A stretch of DNA of 64,000 nucleotides. It comes from Puniceicoccaceae bacterium 5H. Lineage in GTDB: Bacteria; Verrucomicrobiota; Verrucomicrobiia; Opitutales; Oceanipulchritudinaceae. The position numbers and the translations under genes were made by a program. The notes under the pieces are model-generated. The model was not told where the DNA came from, did no database searches, and worked only from the letters and a program-made list of their open reading frames with translations. The DNA lies in NCBI GenBank assembly GCA_009772895.1, contig WOUP01000014.1:1-64000 (forward strand). The letters run 5' to 3'. Of this stretch, positions 9,225-17,135 are shown in pieces. The number at the start of each line of letters is the position of its first letter. Position 1 is the first letter of the stretch.

Positions 9225-9725
9225 CTAGGCTGCCTCCTCTCCGTCTTTGCGCTGGAAGAGCAGCACGAGGTGCTCGACCGCAAACAGCATGAAAAAGAAC
9301 CCCGTGATGGGCACGCCGAGGTAGACGTAGCCCTTGGGGATGCCGAGGGAAGACGTCATCTGCCCTGCGTCCAGGGTGCGCTCGACCAGGATGCTACCCC
9401 CAATGAGCAGCCCGAAGAGCGAGAAGCAGAAGACCACGACCTCGGAAAAGACCATGGCGGCCTTGCGCGCGTCGGGCGTCATCTTGCCGGTAAAGTAGTC
9501 GACCCCCAGGTGGCCGTTTTCCTCGTAGGTCACGGCCGCGCCCAGCAGCGAAACCCACACGAGCAGATAGATCGCGAGCTCTTCCGTCCATTGGCTCTGC
9601 GCGTTGAGCACGTAGCGTGAAAACACGCCCCAGAGCACATCGACGACGAGCACGGAAAAGCTGATGATGAGGATCCACTTCAGGGCGTGGACCAAGCCGT
9701 GGCGTAAGCTTTGCACGGCGCTCAT
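9225..9725 (-). CDS. TRAP transporter small permease (DctQ-like)
   Basis: A 166-residue protein with four predicted membrane helices and the DctQ-type segments VFSRYVLN, WTEELAIYLLVW and GHLGVDYF. In TRAP systems the small subunit pairs with the large permease and with the substrate-loaded binding protein. The start at 9725 (MSAVQSL) is chosen because it overlaps the binding-protein stop by 4 bases (ATGA). The charged C-terminus FQRKDGEEAA is typical of a cytoplasmic tail. Confidence 0.92.
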   Translation of the reverse strand: MSAVQSLRHGLVHALKWILIISFSVLVVDVLWGVFSRYVLNAQSQWTEELAIYLLVWVSLLGAAVTYEENGHLGVDYFTGKMTPDARKAAMVFSEVVVFCFSLFGLLIGGSILVERTLDAGQMTSSLGIPKGYVYLGVPITGFFFMLFAVEHLVLLFQRKDGEEAA

Positions 9726-10747
9726 TGCGGATCCTCCACCGCTTGGATGCGCTCGATCAGGTCGCCGATCGCCGTGCCTTTCTGCTGTTCGTAGATGGGC
9801 TGGACGGCCTGCTTGAACGGCTCCTTGTCGGGGCGATAGATCTGCACGCCCTCGTCCACCATCTTGTCGAGACACTCCTGCACGTAGTCGTTCCAGACCT
9901 TGCGCTGGTAGACGACGGATTCCTTGGCCGCCTCGTCGATCCACTGGCGCGTTTGCGGGTCCAGGCTCTCCCAGAGCGGCTGCGAAAAGATCAGCATGTC
10001 CGGCAAGCGGGTATGTTCATCCAGGGTGTAATACTTGGCGATCTCCCAGTGGCGGCTGTCGTAAACGCTCGGCGGATTGTTTTCCGCCCCGTCGACCATA
10101 CCCTGCTGCAGGGCGGTGTAGAGCTCGCCGAAGGTGATCGAGGTGGGGGAGGCGCCAAACTGGTTGACCATCGCGATGGCGCTCGGGCTGCTCATCACGC
10201 GGATCTTCATGCCGCGCAAGTCTTCGGGCGTGCGCACCTGTCGGTTGACGGTGTAGAAGCTGCGCGAACCGGCGTCGTAGTAGCAGAGGCCGTGGATGCC
10301 GACGTCGTTGGCCTTTTGCAGCATCTCCTCACCGATCTCGCCGTTGAGCACGCGCCAGTAGTGTTCCTCGTCTGCAAAGAGGTAGGGGATGCCGAAGACG
10401 GTCATCTCGTCGGCGAACATTTCCAGCTCGCCGGTGGAGCTTTTGACCATCGCCAGGGCGCCGCGTTGCAGTTGCTCGATCGTATCTACCTGCGAGCCGA
10501 GCTGGCCGCTGGGAAAGATCTGCACCTCAACTTTGCCGCCAGAAAGCTCGGCCACCTTTTCGGCGAAAAACTCCATGCCGAGGTGGGAGGGCGATGAGGG
10601 GGGCATTGCGTGGGCCAGCCGCAGGACCAGCTTGTCGCTCGGGCCGCCGGAACTCTGGTTACGCCACAGGTAGGCGTAGGCCAGGGACGCGAGGAAGGCG
10701 CCAACCAGCAGGCCCAGGCTTAAGAAAGAAAAGGCTCTTCTATCCAT
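9722..10747 (-). CDS. TRAP transporter solute-binding protein (DctP-like)
   Basis: A 341-residue periplasmic binding protein of the DctP family and first gene of the TRAP-uxuA operon. An N-terminal hydrophobic segment (about residues 8-27) acts as a signal or membrane anchor. The mature part has the family's hallmark PEDLRGMKIRV, whose Arg normally clamps the substrate carboxylate, then FGELYTALQQGMVDGAENN. The acidic substrate is probably a hexuronate, inferred from uxuA in the same operon. The start at 10747 places the signal immediately at the N-terminus; no strong Shine-Dalgarno sequence is visible. A candidate promoter lies about 380 bases upstream. Confidence 0.92.
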   Translation of the reverse strand: MDRRAFSFLSLGLLVGAFLASLAYAYLWRNQSSGGPSDKLVLRLAHAMPPSSPSHLGMEFFAEKVAELSGGKVEVQIFPSGQLGSQVDTIEQLQRGALAMVKSSTGELEMFADEMTVFGIPYLFADEEHYWRVLNGEIGEEMLQKANDVGIHGLCYYDAGSRSFYTVNRQVRTPEDLRGMKIRVMSSPSAIAMVNQFGASPTSITFGELYTALQQGMVDGAENNPPSVYDSRHWEIAKYYTLDEHTRLPDMLIFSQPLWESLDPQTRQWIDEAAKESVVYQRKVWNDYVQECLDKMVDEGVQIYRPDKEPFKQAVQPIYEQQKGTAIGDLIERIQAVEDPQ

Positions 10748-11126
10748 GTATGAGGGGGTGGGGTAGGTTGCGGCAACTAGACTAGGAGAACGGGGCGGAT
10801 CGGTGGAACCGTAGTGCAGGTTGACAGTCCGCACTCGCCCGTCTGGAGCGTTACGGGAGAGCCGGGTAGCGGGGTGGCCTGCACGACACCTCAAGGCCTC
10901 TGGATGGGATCAAGAAGTCGATCTCCACCCAAGCCTGTCAACCCAAAGTAGAGCCGAAGCTTCAGGATTATCGGTAACTATCTGATGCGTAAAGGAGATA
11001 CGCAAAGGCTTCGCACTAGCGCCTCTCGCTCGAGGTAAGCGTTGCTTTATCGTAAACGCGATTGCGAACGCTATCATAACGCCCATCTTTGAGCATAAAC
11101 CGCGTTAGCAGGATGATTCAAAAGTT

Positions 11127-11154
11127 AGAATACAGGTTTGGTTGAGACAACGAA
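11127..11154 (-). promoter_or_regulatory. Candidate promoter of the TRAP-uxuA operon
   Basis: On the minus strand this reads TTCGTT, 16 bases, then TATTCT. The TATTCT -10 box sits inside the 16-mer TCAAAAGTTAGAATAC (plus-strand reading, 11118-11133), which is repeated exactly at 13040-13055 in the LacI promoter region. The -35 box is weak. It would give a leader of about 370 bases before the binding-protein start. It is a sequence-based guess supported by the repeat. Confidence 0.35.
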
Positions 11155-11377
11155 GTGTTTTACTAATGCTGCAACCGAAGCTTGATACGTTGCCGTGACA
11201 GCCTCCCACCCCTCTGGCTCGTTCGGTAATTCATTTGTTTCGCGAACGCCCGGCGTTCTCCACGATCCTCGAACCCGCTACTCCACAGCCCCCATGAATG
11301 CCCCCACTTTTGCCTCGCGTATTGGCAGTCTGCGACCTTCGCCATAAACGCTTCCGCTCGGCCCAGTCGACTTAATC

Positions 11378-11434
11378 CCTTATCAAGAGCCTTTGCGCAA
11401 AGGCTCGGTGAATGTTTTTTTGTTTATGATAAGG
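11378..11434. repeat. Nested palindrome
   Basis: An outer inverted repeat CCTTATCA (11378-11385) and TGATAAGG (11427-11434) encloses a perfect 20-base palindrome GAGCCTTTGCGCAAAGGCTC (11387-11406) and a run of seven T. It could be an operator, a terminator with a displaced U-tract, or the trace of an element. No gene adjoins it directly. Confidence 0.6.
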
Positions 11435-11784
11435 AACTGGCAGTTCGATTATGATGAAGTCCGGATCGACACTGTCATGAAGTCGGATCTATCCGTGGCG
11501 ACACGGATATGCAGGTGATCGTTTACGGGATAAGCGAAGGCGATCCGCAAGCAGGATTTCCGATTCTGTAGTCAATCGCAGCGATCCTCAAACCAACGGC
11601 AAAATTACCTTCTTAATTTTTCTGCACAACCGAAGCAAACGTAGATAAGCAATAGCTAAAACAAGCATTTTTCCAACCTGGCGGGTGATGATCGTCGGAT
11701 CCAAGGTTGAGGCAACACCCACCGCTTGAAACGACCAGCCCTCTTTTCACTTTAGTTCATAGGTACTCTTTGGGGGAGTTAGAC

Positions 11785-11816
11785 AGTGCCAGTCCTGCAA
11801 GGGGCTGGCACTTTTC
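11785..11816 (+). terminator. Strong hairpin with GCAA loop and T-run
   Basis: A 12-base-pair stem AGTGCCAGTCCT / GGGGCTGGCACT closed by a GCAA tetraloop (two or so G-T pairs) and followed by TTTT on the plus strand. It looks like an intrinsic terminator reading rightward, yet no plus-strand gene ends just before it. It could end an unrecognised small RNA from the 11-kb intergenic region, or work mainly as a 3' stem for the convergent LacI transcript. Confidence 0.6.
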
Positions 11817-11834
11817 TGGTACCGATGAAAAGCC

Positions 11835-11855
11835 GCACCAGTTGTGGGCTGGTGC
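11835..11855 (-). terminator. Probable terminator of the LacI gene
   Basis: A 7-base-pair stem (GCACCAG/CTGGTGC) with a 7-base loop, 12 bases past the LacI stop codon. On the minus strand it is followed by GGCTTTTC, a short U-rich stretch, so it is a modest intrinsic terminator. Confidence 0.5.
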
Positions 11856-11866
11856 AGAGCAAGCGC

Positions 11867-12973
11867 TTAACAGCCCACGGCTTGCAGCGCCGGCTCGTTC
11901 AGCACGGGCATGGAACGGCCCGGCACCCAGGTACCTTCGACGAAGGTCGTGGTCGGGATTTTAGGCACGCCGCGCTTGTTCTGCATCAGGCGGCCCGCCA
12001 GGATTTCGACCGAAAGGGCGCCGACAGTTTCGTGGTTTTGGCGCACGCCCGCATATTCGCCGGTCTGGTCTTCCAGAAATATATCAATAAAGCTTATGTC
12101 TTCGGGCACACGAATGCCCTTTTGCTGCAAACGCGGTAATACGAACGCCGGATGACTGATGATGACCTCGGGCTGCCATTTTTCGAGCCAGGGGTAGAAG
12201 ATTTCTTCATCGACCAATGCCTCGCCCTTGCCCTCGTTGATCCAGTTTTCGACCGGCTCGGCATTGGGGAAGAGGCAGATGGGAATGCGGTCGCACTGCG
12301 GTATCAGCTCCTGTTCCACCAGGAAGCCCGCCGACCACATGCGATCGACGCTGTGGTCCCAGCCTCGGTGCATCACCATGCCGATGCGCTTGTAGCCGGC
12401 CGCGCGCGCCCTTTGCACCGCGAGGCGGATGATGCCGCACTGGTCGTTGGTGATGTTGTGCAGCTGCGGTTGGTGGGGGAAAAAGTCGATCTTGACCGCG
12501 CTGAACTGGTCCCAGTTGAGTTGCAGGCTGTCTTCGAATTCGCGCGAGTGGGAGGCAATCACAACACCCTGAATGCCACGCGCTTCCAGGATCTGGTTCA
12601 GGCGCCCGTGGGAGAGCCCCGACTCGCGCATCCAGAAGTGCTCGAGCGTGTAGCCCAGATTTTTGGCGGCCTTGCAGGCACCGCGATAAAAGTCGGGGTG
12701 GGCGGTCGTTTCCTTCCAGCCCCAACGGGTCGTCCAATTCGTGACATAGGCCAGAACCTGCCCGTTGGGGTGGTCGCGCATCGATTCACGATAGGAGACG
12801 AGGGCCCGCAACATGGGATCGGGCGCATAACCCATTTCCTGGGCCAGACTCTGGATGCGTTCGCGGGTAGACTGGGGTAGCTTCTGGCTGTTGCGTAGGG
12901 CGAGGGATACGGTAGTAACATGCGATCCGTCCACACGGGCAATATCTGCCAGGGTGATACGCTTCTTAGGCAT
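11867..12973 (-). CDS. LacI-family transcriptional regulator
   Basis: A 368-residue DNA-binding regulator. The N-terminal helix-turn-helix (MPKKRITLADIARVDGS, VTTVSLALRN, then a hinge near residue 50) is typical of LacI, although the usual AxxAGVS turn reads ARVDGSH. The C-terminal sugar-binding-type domain covers about residues 65-350. It is divergent from the GH3 gene that heads the xylan-degrading set, with about 250 bases between, so it probably controls these genes in response to a xylan-derived sugar or uronate. The ATG at 12973 is preferred over a GTG 6 bases upstream. A hairpin terminator follows. Confidence 0.9.
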   Translation of the reverse strand: MPKKRITLADIARVDGSHVTTVSLALRNSQKLPQSTRERIQSLAQEMGYAPDPMLRALVSYRESMRDHPNGQVLAYVTNWTTRWGWKETTAHPDFYRGACKAAKNLGYTLEHFWMRESGLSHGRLNQILEARGIQGVVIASHSREFEDSLQLNWDQFSAVKIDFFPHQPQLHNITNDQCGIIRLAVQRARAAGYKRIGMVMHRGWDHSVDRMWSAGFLVEQELIPQCDRIPICLFPNAEPVENWINEGKGEALVDEEIFYPWLEKWQPEVIISHPAFVLPRLQQKGIRVPEDISFIDIFLEDQTGEYAGVRQNHETVGALSVEILAGRLMQNKRGVPKIPTTTFVEGTWVPGRSMPVLNEPALQAVGC

Positions 12974-13048
12974 AAGCACAAAGGTGAGGGGATAATATAA
13001 AGGATAGGACGAACAGGGGGATTCGGTCCTCCATAGGGGTCAAAAGTT

Positions 13049-13076
13049 AGAATACGGGGTTGGTTGTCGTGGTCAA
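13049..13076 (-). promoter_or_regulatory. Candidate sigma-70 promoter of the LacI gene
   Basis: Read on the minus strand, TTGACC (complement of 13071-13076) is followed after 16 bases by TATTCT (complement of 13049-13054), a good match to a housekeeping promoter. It would start transcription about 70 bases before the LacI start codon. The -10 region lies within the 16-mer that is repeated at 11118-11133 before the TRAP operon. Confidence 0.5.
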
Positions 13077-13110
13077 GACGCTAAAGATATTACTAAAAAA
13101 GTTTAGCGTC
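13077..13110. promoter_or_regulatory. Inverted repeat, candidate operator between LacI and GH3 genes
   Basis: Perfect 9-base arms GACGCTAAA (13077-13085) and TTTAGCGTC (13102-13110) separated by 16 AT-rich bases, directly upstream of the LacI -35 box and 117 bases before the GH3 start. Its position in a divergent regulator/enzyme promoter makes it a candidate binding site for the LacI protein or another regulator. The spacing is longer than in a classical contiguous LacI operator. Confidence 0.45.
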
Positions 13111-13226
13111 GGCCACCTCACCCCGTGTCGTTTCGGTTCGAGAGCAGCATGGGCAAGCCGTTCCGGTTCACTACTTGCTTCAACCCCTCTATGGCGACTG
13201 CACAATCGTGTGGGCGTTTGGTAACT

Positions 13227-15374
13227 ATGTCCAACATTTATCCCTTTCAGAACCCTGATTTACCCCTCGATGCGCGCATTGACGACCTGATCTCCCGTCT
13301 GACCCCAGTGGAAAAGATCAGCCAGATGATGCATGAAAATCCACCGATCGAACGGCTGGGAATCCCCGAATACAACTGGTGGAATGAAGCGTGCCACGGG
13401 GTGGGTCGGGCCGGTCGGGCGACCGTCTTCCCGCAGGTCATCGGCCTCGCCGCGACCTGGAACCGCGAGCTGGTGCTGGAGGTGGCCACTGCGATCTCCG
13501 ACGAAGCACGCGCGAAGCACCACCACGCCGCGCGCCGGGGCAAGCGCGGTCAGTACCAGGGGCTCACCTTCTGGACGCCCAACGTCAACATCTTCCGCGA
13601 TCCGCGCTGGGGCCGCGGGCAGGAGACCTTTGGGGAAGACCCGTTCCTCACCGCCCGGCTCGGCACCGCCATGGTCGAAGGTTTGCAGGGCGACGATCCC
13701 AACTACCTCAAGACGGCGGCTTGCGCCAAGCACTATGCCGTGCACAGCGGCCCCGAGTCCGAGCGCCACGAGTTTGACGCCATCCCGACGGCCAAGGACC
13801 TGTGGGAGACCTATCTGCCGGCGTTCAAGGAGCTCTGTGACGCGGGGGTCGAGGCCTTCATGGGCGCCTACAACCGCACCCTGGGCGAGGCTTGCTGCGC
13901 CAGTCCCCTGCTGATGGAAGAGATCTTGCGTGGCCAGTGGGGCTTCAAGGGCCACTACGTGAGTGACTGCGGCGCCATCGACGACTTTCACCACTACCAC
14001 GGCGTGTCCAAAAACGCGGCAGAATCGGCCGCTCTGGCGGTCAAGATCGGCTGCGACCTCAATTGCGGTTGCACTTACAGCGACCTGACGCACGCGCTGA
14101 ACACTGGTCTGATCACCGAGCAGGAGATCGACGTTTCCCTGAGTCGCCTGTTGGCCACCAAGTTCCGTCTGGGCCTCTTTGATCCCGAAGAGCTCGTGCC
14201 TTGGTCGGACTTGCCGCTCGACATCGTCGACAGCCCGGAGCACCGGCAGCTGGCCCGCCAGGCCGCGCGCGAGTCCGTCGTGCTGCTCAAGAACGACCAC
14301 CAGACGCTGCCGCTGCGGCGCGACCCGGACCGCCTGCTCGTCGTCGGGCCCAACGCCTCCAATCCCGGTGCGCTCTACGGCAACTACTACGGCGTATCGC
14401 CGCAGATGGTCACGATCTTCCAGGGTATTCTGGAGGCGACCGAAGCGAATACGCCGGTCAAATACCGCCCCGGCTGTCCGCTGCTCAGCCAGCAGGCCCC
14501 GGGTGTCAATTACACCTTCCCGGCCGCGGAAGCCTCCGACGTGGTGATCGCGGTGATGGGCCTCGACCACACACTCGAGGGCGAAGAGGGGGACACCGTG
14601 GCCTCGATCAGCGGTGGCGACCGCGACATTGTCGAGATGCCGCAGGTCCAGCTCGACTTCCTCAAGGGACTCCGCCCGCACGCCAAAAAGCTGGTGCTGG
14701 TGCTGACCGGCGGCAGCGCCATCGCCGTGCCGGAAGCGCACGAGCTGTGCGATGCCGTGCTGCAGGTCTGGTATCCCGGTTGCGAGGGCGGCCATGCGGT
14801 GGCGGACGTGCTCTTTGGCGCGGCCTCGCCCGCTGGCAAGATGCCCGTTTCGGTGCCCTATGCGACGGCCGACCTGCCGGCGTTCAACGACTACGCGATG
14901 CAGGGCCGCACTTATCGCTTTGCAGACAAGGAGCCGCTGTATCCCTTCGGCTTCGGCCTCAGCTACGGCCACATCCGCTACCAGAGCGTCGCGGTCGATC
15001 GCCGCGAAGTGAGCGCAGACGACCGCTTCACCGTCACCGCCACGGTCGCCAACGACAGCGATCGAGCGGTTAACGAAGTGGTGCAGTGCTACGTCACGCC
15101 GCCGCGCGACTGGCCAAACGCGCCGCTGGCTTCGCTGGTCGGCTTCCACAAAATCACCCTGGCGCCGGGTGATCGGCAGGAGGTGAGCTTCGCGCTCGAC
15201 CACCGGGCGCTGCGCCAGTTCGACGCCGAAGGCAACGCGGTGGTGCCCCCGGGCGAATACACCATCGTGGTCGGCTCCAGCTCCCCCGGCTCGCGTTCCA
15301 AAGCGCTGGGCGCGCCCGATCCCGTCAGCTGCTCGCTCAGCGTGGTCGGCGACCTCACGTCGGTCGCATTCTAG
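13227..15374 (+). CDS. Glycoside hydrolase family 3, probable beta-xylosidase
   Basis: A 715-residue GH3 enzyme. The N-terminal barrel contains NWWNEACHGVGR near residue 50, FWTPNVNIFRDPRWGRGQETFGEDP near 115-140, AKHYAVHSGPE, and the nucleophile segment VSDCGAIDD at about residue 245. The alpha/beta sandwich domain follows from about 345, and a fibronectin type III-like domain ends the protein. The sequence resembles the plant and bacterial beta-D-xylosidase branch, so it probably trims xylose from xylo-oligosaccharides. No signal peptide is evident from the chosen start (13227), suggesting cytoplasmic action; the longer upstream frame contains no better signal. It heads a rightward run with the GH35-like and GH115 genes. 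Confidence 0.9.
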   Translation: MSNIYPFQNPDLPLDARIDDLISRLTPVEKISQMMHENPPIERLGIPEYNWWNEACHGVGRAGRATVFPQVIGLAATWNRELVLEVATAISDEARAKHHHAARRGKRGQYQGLTFWTPNVNIFRDPRWGRGQETFGEDPFLTARLGTAMVEGLQGDDPNYLKTAACAKHYAVHSGPESERHEFDAIPTAKDLWETYLPAFKELCDAGVEAFMGAYNRTLGEACCASPLLMEEILRGQWGFKGHYVSDCGAIDDFHHYHGVSKNAAESAALAVKIGCDLNCGCTYSDLTHALNTGLITEQEIDVSLSRLLATKFRLGLFDPEELVPWSDLPLDIVDSPEHRQLARQAARESVVLLKNDHQTLPLRRDPDRLLVVGPNASNPGALYGNYYGVSPQMVTIFQGILEATEANTPVKYRPGCPLLSQQAPGVNYTFPAAEASDVVIAVMGLDHTLEGEEGDTVASISGGDRDIVEMPQVQLDFLKGLRPHAKKLVLVLTGGSAIAVPEAHELCDAVLQVWYPGCEGGHAVADVLFGAASPAGKMPVSVPYATADLPAFNDYAMQGRTYRFADKEPLYPFGFGLSYGHIRYQSVAVDRREVSADDRFTVTATVANDSDRAVNEVVQCYVTPPRDWPNAPLASLVGFHKITLAPGDRQEVSFALDHRALRQFDAEGNAVVPPGEYTIVVGSSSPGSRSKALGAPDPVSCSLSVVGDLTSVAF

Positions 15375-15476
15375 GATTTTGTGCACGAGATGAGATCAGG
15401 CCGCCGCGCGTCCGCTATTGGACGTGCGAGCGGCTTGTTCGCATCCAATTCCCATCCGCCCCGAAGCCCCGTCAGT

Positions 15477-17120
15477 ATGAAAAAAACCGCCAGTCTCCTT
15501 GCGACCCTCCTCCCCGTCCTCAGCCTCTGTGCGATACCCCATCTGCAGCGAAACGAGCATGGGCATACCCAGCTCATCGTGAACGACGAGCCGGTGCTCC
15601 TGCTCGGTGGTGAAGTCGGCAATTCCACCGGCGAAGCCGCTTACCTCCGGCCGTATCTGGACCACCTGAAAAGCCTGAACCTCAACACGCTGGTCGTTCC
15701 GGTCTATTGGGATCTGGTCGAGCCGCAGGAAGACCGGTTCGATTTTTCGACCGTCGATCAGCTCGTGGCGATGGCCCACGATGAAGATCTGCACCTTGTA
15801 TTGCTCTGGTTCGGCTCCTGGAAAAACAGCATGTCCTGCTACGCCCCCGGCTGGGTGAAGAGGGACCCGGAGCGCTTCCCGCGGGCGGTTTCGGCCACGG
15901 GCAAACGGCAGGAAATCCTCTCCCCGTTTAGCGACGAAAATCTGCAGGCCGACGCCTCCGCCTTCGCCGCCTTCATGGAGCACCTCAAGGAGATCGACGG
16001 CGAACGGGAGACGGTGGCGATGGTGCAGGTCGAAAACGAGATCGGCATGATCCCGAGTGCGCGCGACCACAGCCCGGCCGCGACGGAGCGTTATCGCCAG
16101 CCCGTCCCGCAACGCTTGCTCGAATACCTGCAGGCGCACCGCGACGAGTTGGCGCCGGAATTGGTCGACGCCTGGCGTTCGAGTGACTTTGCCGCCTCGG
16201 GCTCCTGGCAAGACGTCTTTGGCGAAGGCGCCGCGACCGAAGAGATTTTCATGGCCTGGCACTTTGCCCGCTATACCGAGGCGGTGGCACAGGCCGGGCA
16301 TGAGCGCTATGCACTGCCCATGTATGTCAACGCCGCGCTGATCCGCCCCGGCTACCAGCCCGGCCAGTATCCCAGCGCCGGCCCACTGCCGCACCTCATC
16401 GACATCTGGCGCGCGGGTGCTCCGACGGTCGACTTTCTGGCACCCGACATCTATTTCCCGAACTTTGTCGACTGGACACGGCGCTACACTCGCTCCGGCA
16501 ACCCGCTTTTCATCCCCGAAGCCCGCCGCAGCGATGAGGCCTCGGTCAACGCCCTGTATGCTTTTGGCGAGCACGGCGCGCTCGGGTTCAGCCCCTTCGG
16601 CATCGAGTCGATCCAGGGTTCGGCTGCCGAAAACCTCAGCGCCAGCTACGATCTCCTGCGCCAGCTCACGCCCGTCTTGCTGGAGCACCAGGGCGCGGGC
16701 GAGACGGCCGGCCTGCTGAAGGAGCACCCCGACAATTCCAAGCCGCAGGAAGTCCGCCTCGGTGGCTACGTGCTGGAGGCGACGTTTGAAGACACCGCGC
16801 CGCCCTCCCTCGCCGACGGCGTGATCGTGCAGGGCGGGGTAGGGGCACGCGGCGTCCAGAAGCTGCCCTCCGGCGGGCTGGTCGTCCACACCGGGCCAGA
16901 CGCATTTCTCTTTGCGGGCATCGGCGTGAAGGTCACCTTCCACCTGGCCACCGATACCGGCGAGCAAGTCGGCATCCTTTCCTGCGAGGAAGGCCGCTTC
17001 GTCGACGGCGAATGGCAGCACATCCGATGGCTCAACGGTGACCAGACGCACCAGGGGCGCCACCTCCGGCTCGAGCCCGGCCGCTTTACCATTCAGAAAA
17101 TCAAGCTCTATCGTTACTAG
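15477..17120 (+). CDS. GH35-like beta-galactosidase family protein with DUF5597-type C-terminus
   Basis: A 547-residue secreted enzyme. A Sec signal (MKKTASLLATLLPVLSLCA) is followed by a TIM-barrel hydrolase: LIVNDEPVLLLGGEVGNS, LNTLVVPVYWDLVEP, then QVENEIG near residue 183 (general acid/base Glu) and FIPEARR near residue 344 (nucleophile Glu), the pattern of clan A enzymes. The C-terminal 150 residues match the type of domain called DUF5597 that accompanies this branch. Such enzymes remove beta-galactosyl or related side groups from hemicellulose; the exact sugar is not certain. It lies about 100 bases after the GH3 gene and 15 bases before the GH115 gene, so it is probably co-transcribed. 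Confidence 0.8.
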   Translation: MKKTASLLATLLPVLSLCAIPHLQRNEHGHTQLIVNDEPVLLLGGEVGNSTGEAAYLRPYLDHLKSLNLNTLVVPVYWDLVEPQEDRFDFSTVDQLVAMAHDEDLHLVLLWFGSWKNSMSCYAPGWVKRDPERFPRAVSATGKRQEILSPFSDENLQADASAFAAFMEHLKEIDGERETVAMVQVENEIGMIPSARDHSPAATERYRQPVPQRLLEYLQAHRDELAPELVDAWRSSDFAASGSWQDVFGEGAATEEIFMAWHFARYTEAVAQAGHERYALPMYVNAALIRPGYQPGQYPSAGPLPHLIDIWRAGAPTVDFLAPDIYFPNFVDWTRRYTRSGNPLFIPEARRSDEASVNALYAFGEHGALGFSPFGIESIQGSAAENLSASYDLLRQLTPVLLEHQGAGETAGLLKEHPDNSKPQEVRLGGYVLEATFEDTAPPSLADGVIVQGGVGARGVQKLPSGGLVVHTGPDAFLFAGIGVKVTFHLATDTGEQVGILSCEEGRFVDGEWQHIRWLNGDQTHQGRHLRLEPGRFTIQKIKLYRY

Positions 17121-17135
17121 TTTCTTCTACCCATC

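Larger units (their letters stand above)
10748..11784. other. Long AT-richer intergenic region without a gene
   Basis: About 1 kb upstream of the TRAP operon and beyond the LacI gene. I find no convincing gene: the short open frames have no family resemblance and no good start signals. It does hold several structures: a promoter-like 16-mer shared with the LacI promoter (11118-11133), a nested palindrome (11378-11434), and a hairpin TATCCGTG-GCGA-CACGGATA at 11490-11509 with a GNRA-type loop. A small regulatory RNA or decayed sequence is possible. Confidence 0.6.

Noticed and set aside
11163-11345. A 60-codon minus-strand open frame in the 1-kb gap
   Set aside because: It has no ribosome-binding site, no family resemblance and no coding-like composition compared with neighbours.
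13260-15386. Long minus-strand open frame opposite the GH3 gene (about 700 codons)
   Set aside because: It is a mirror of a GC-rich gene: composition is His/Arg/Val-rich with no recognisable domain. The same holds for long frames opposite the GH35-like gene, nirA, the NasA gene and the pilin-like gene.
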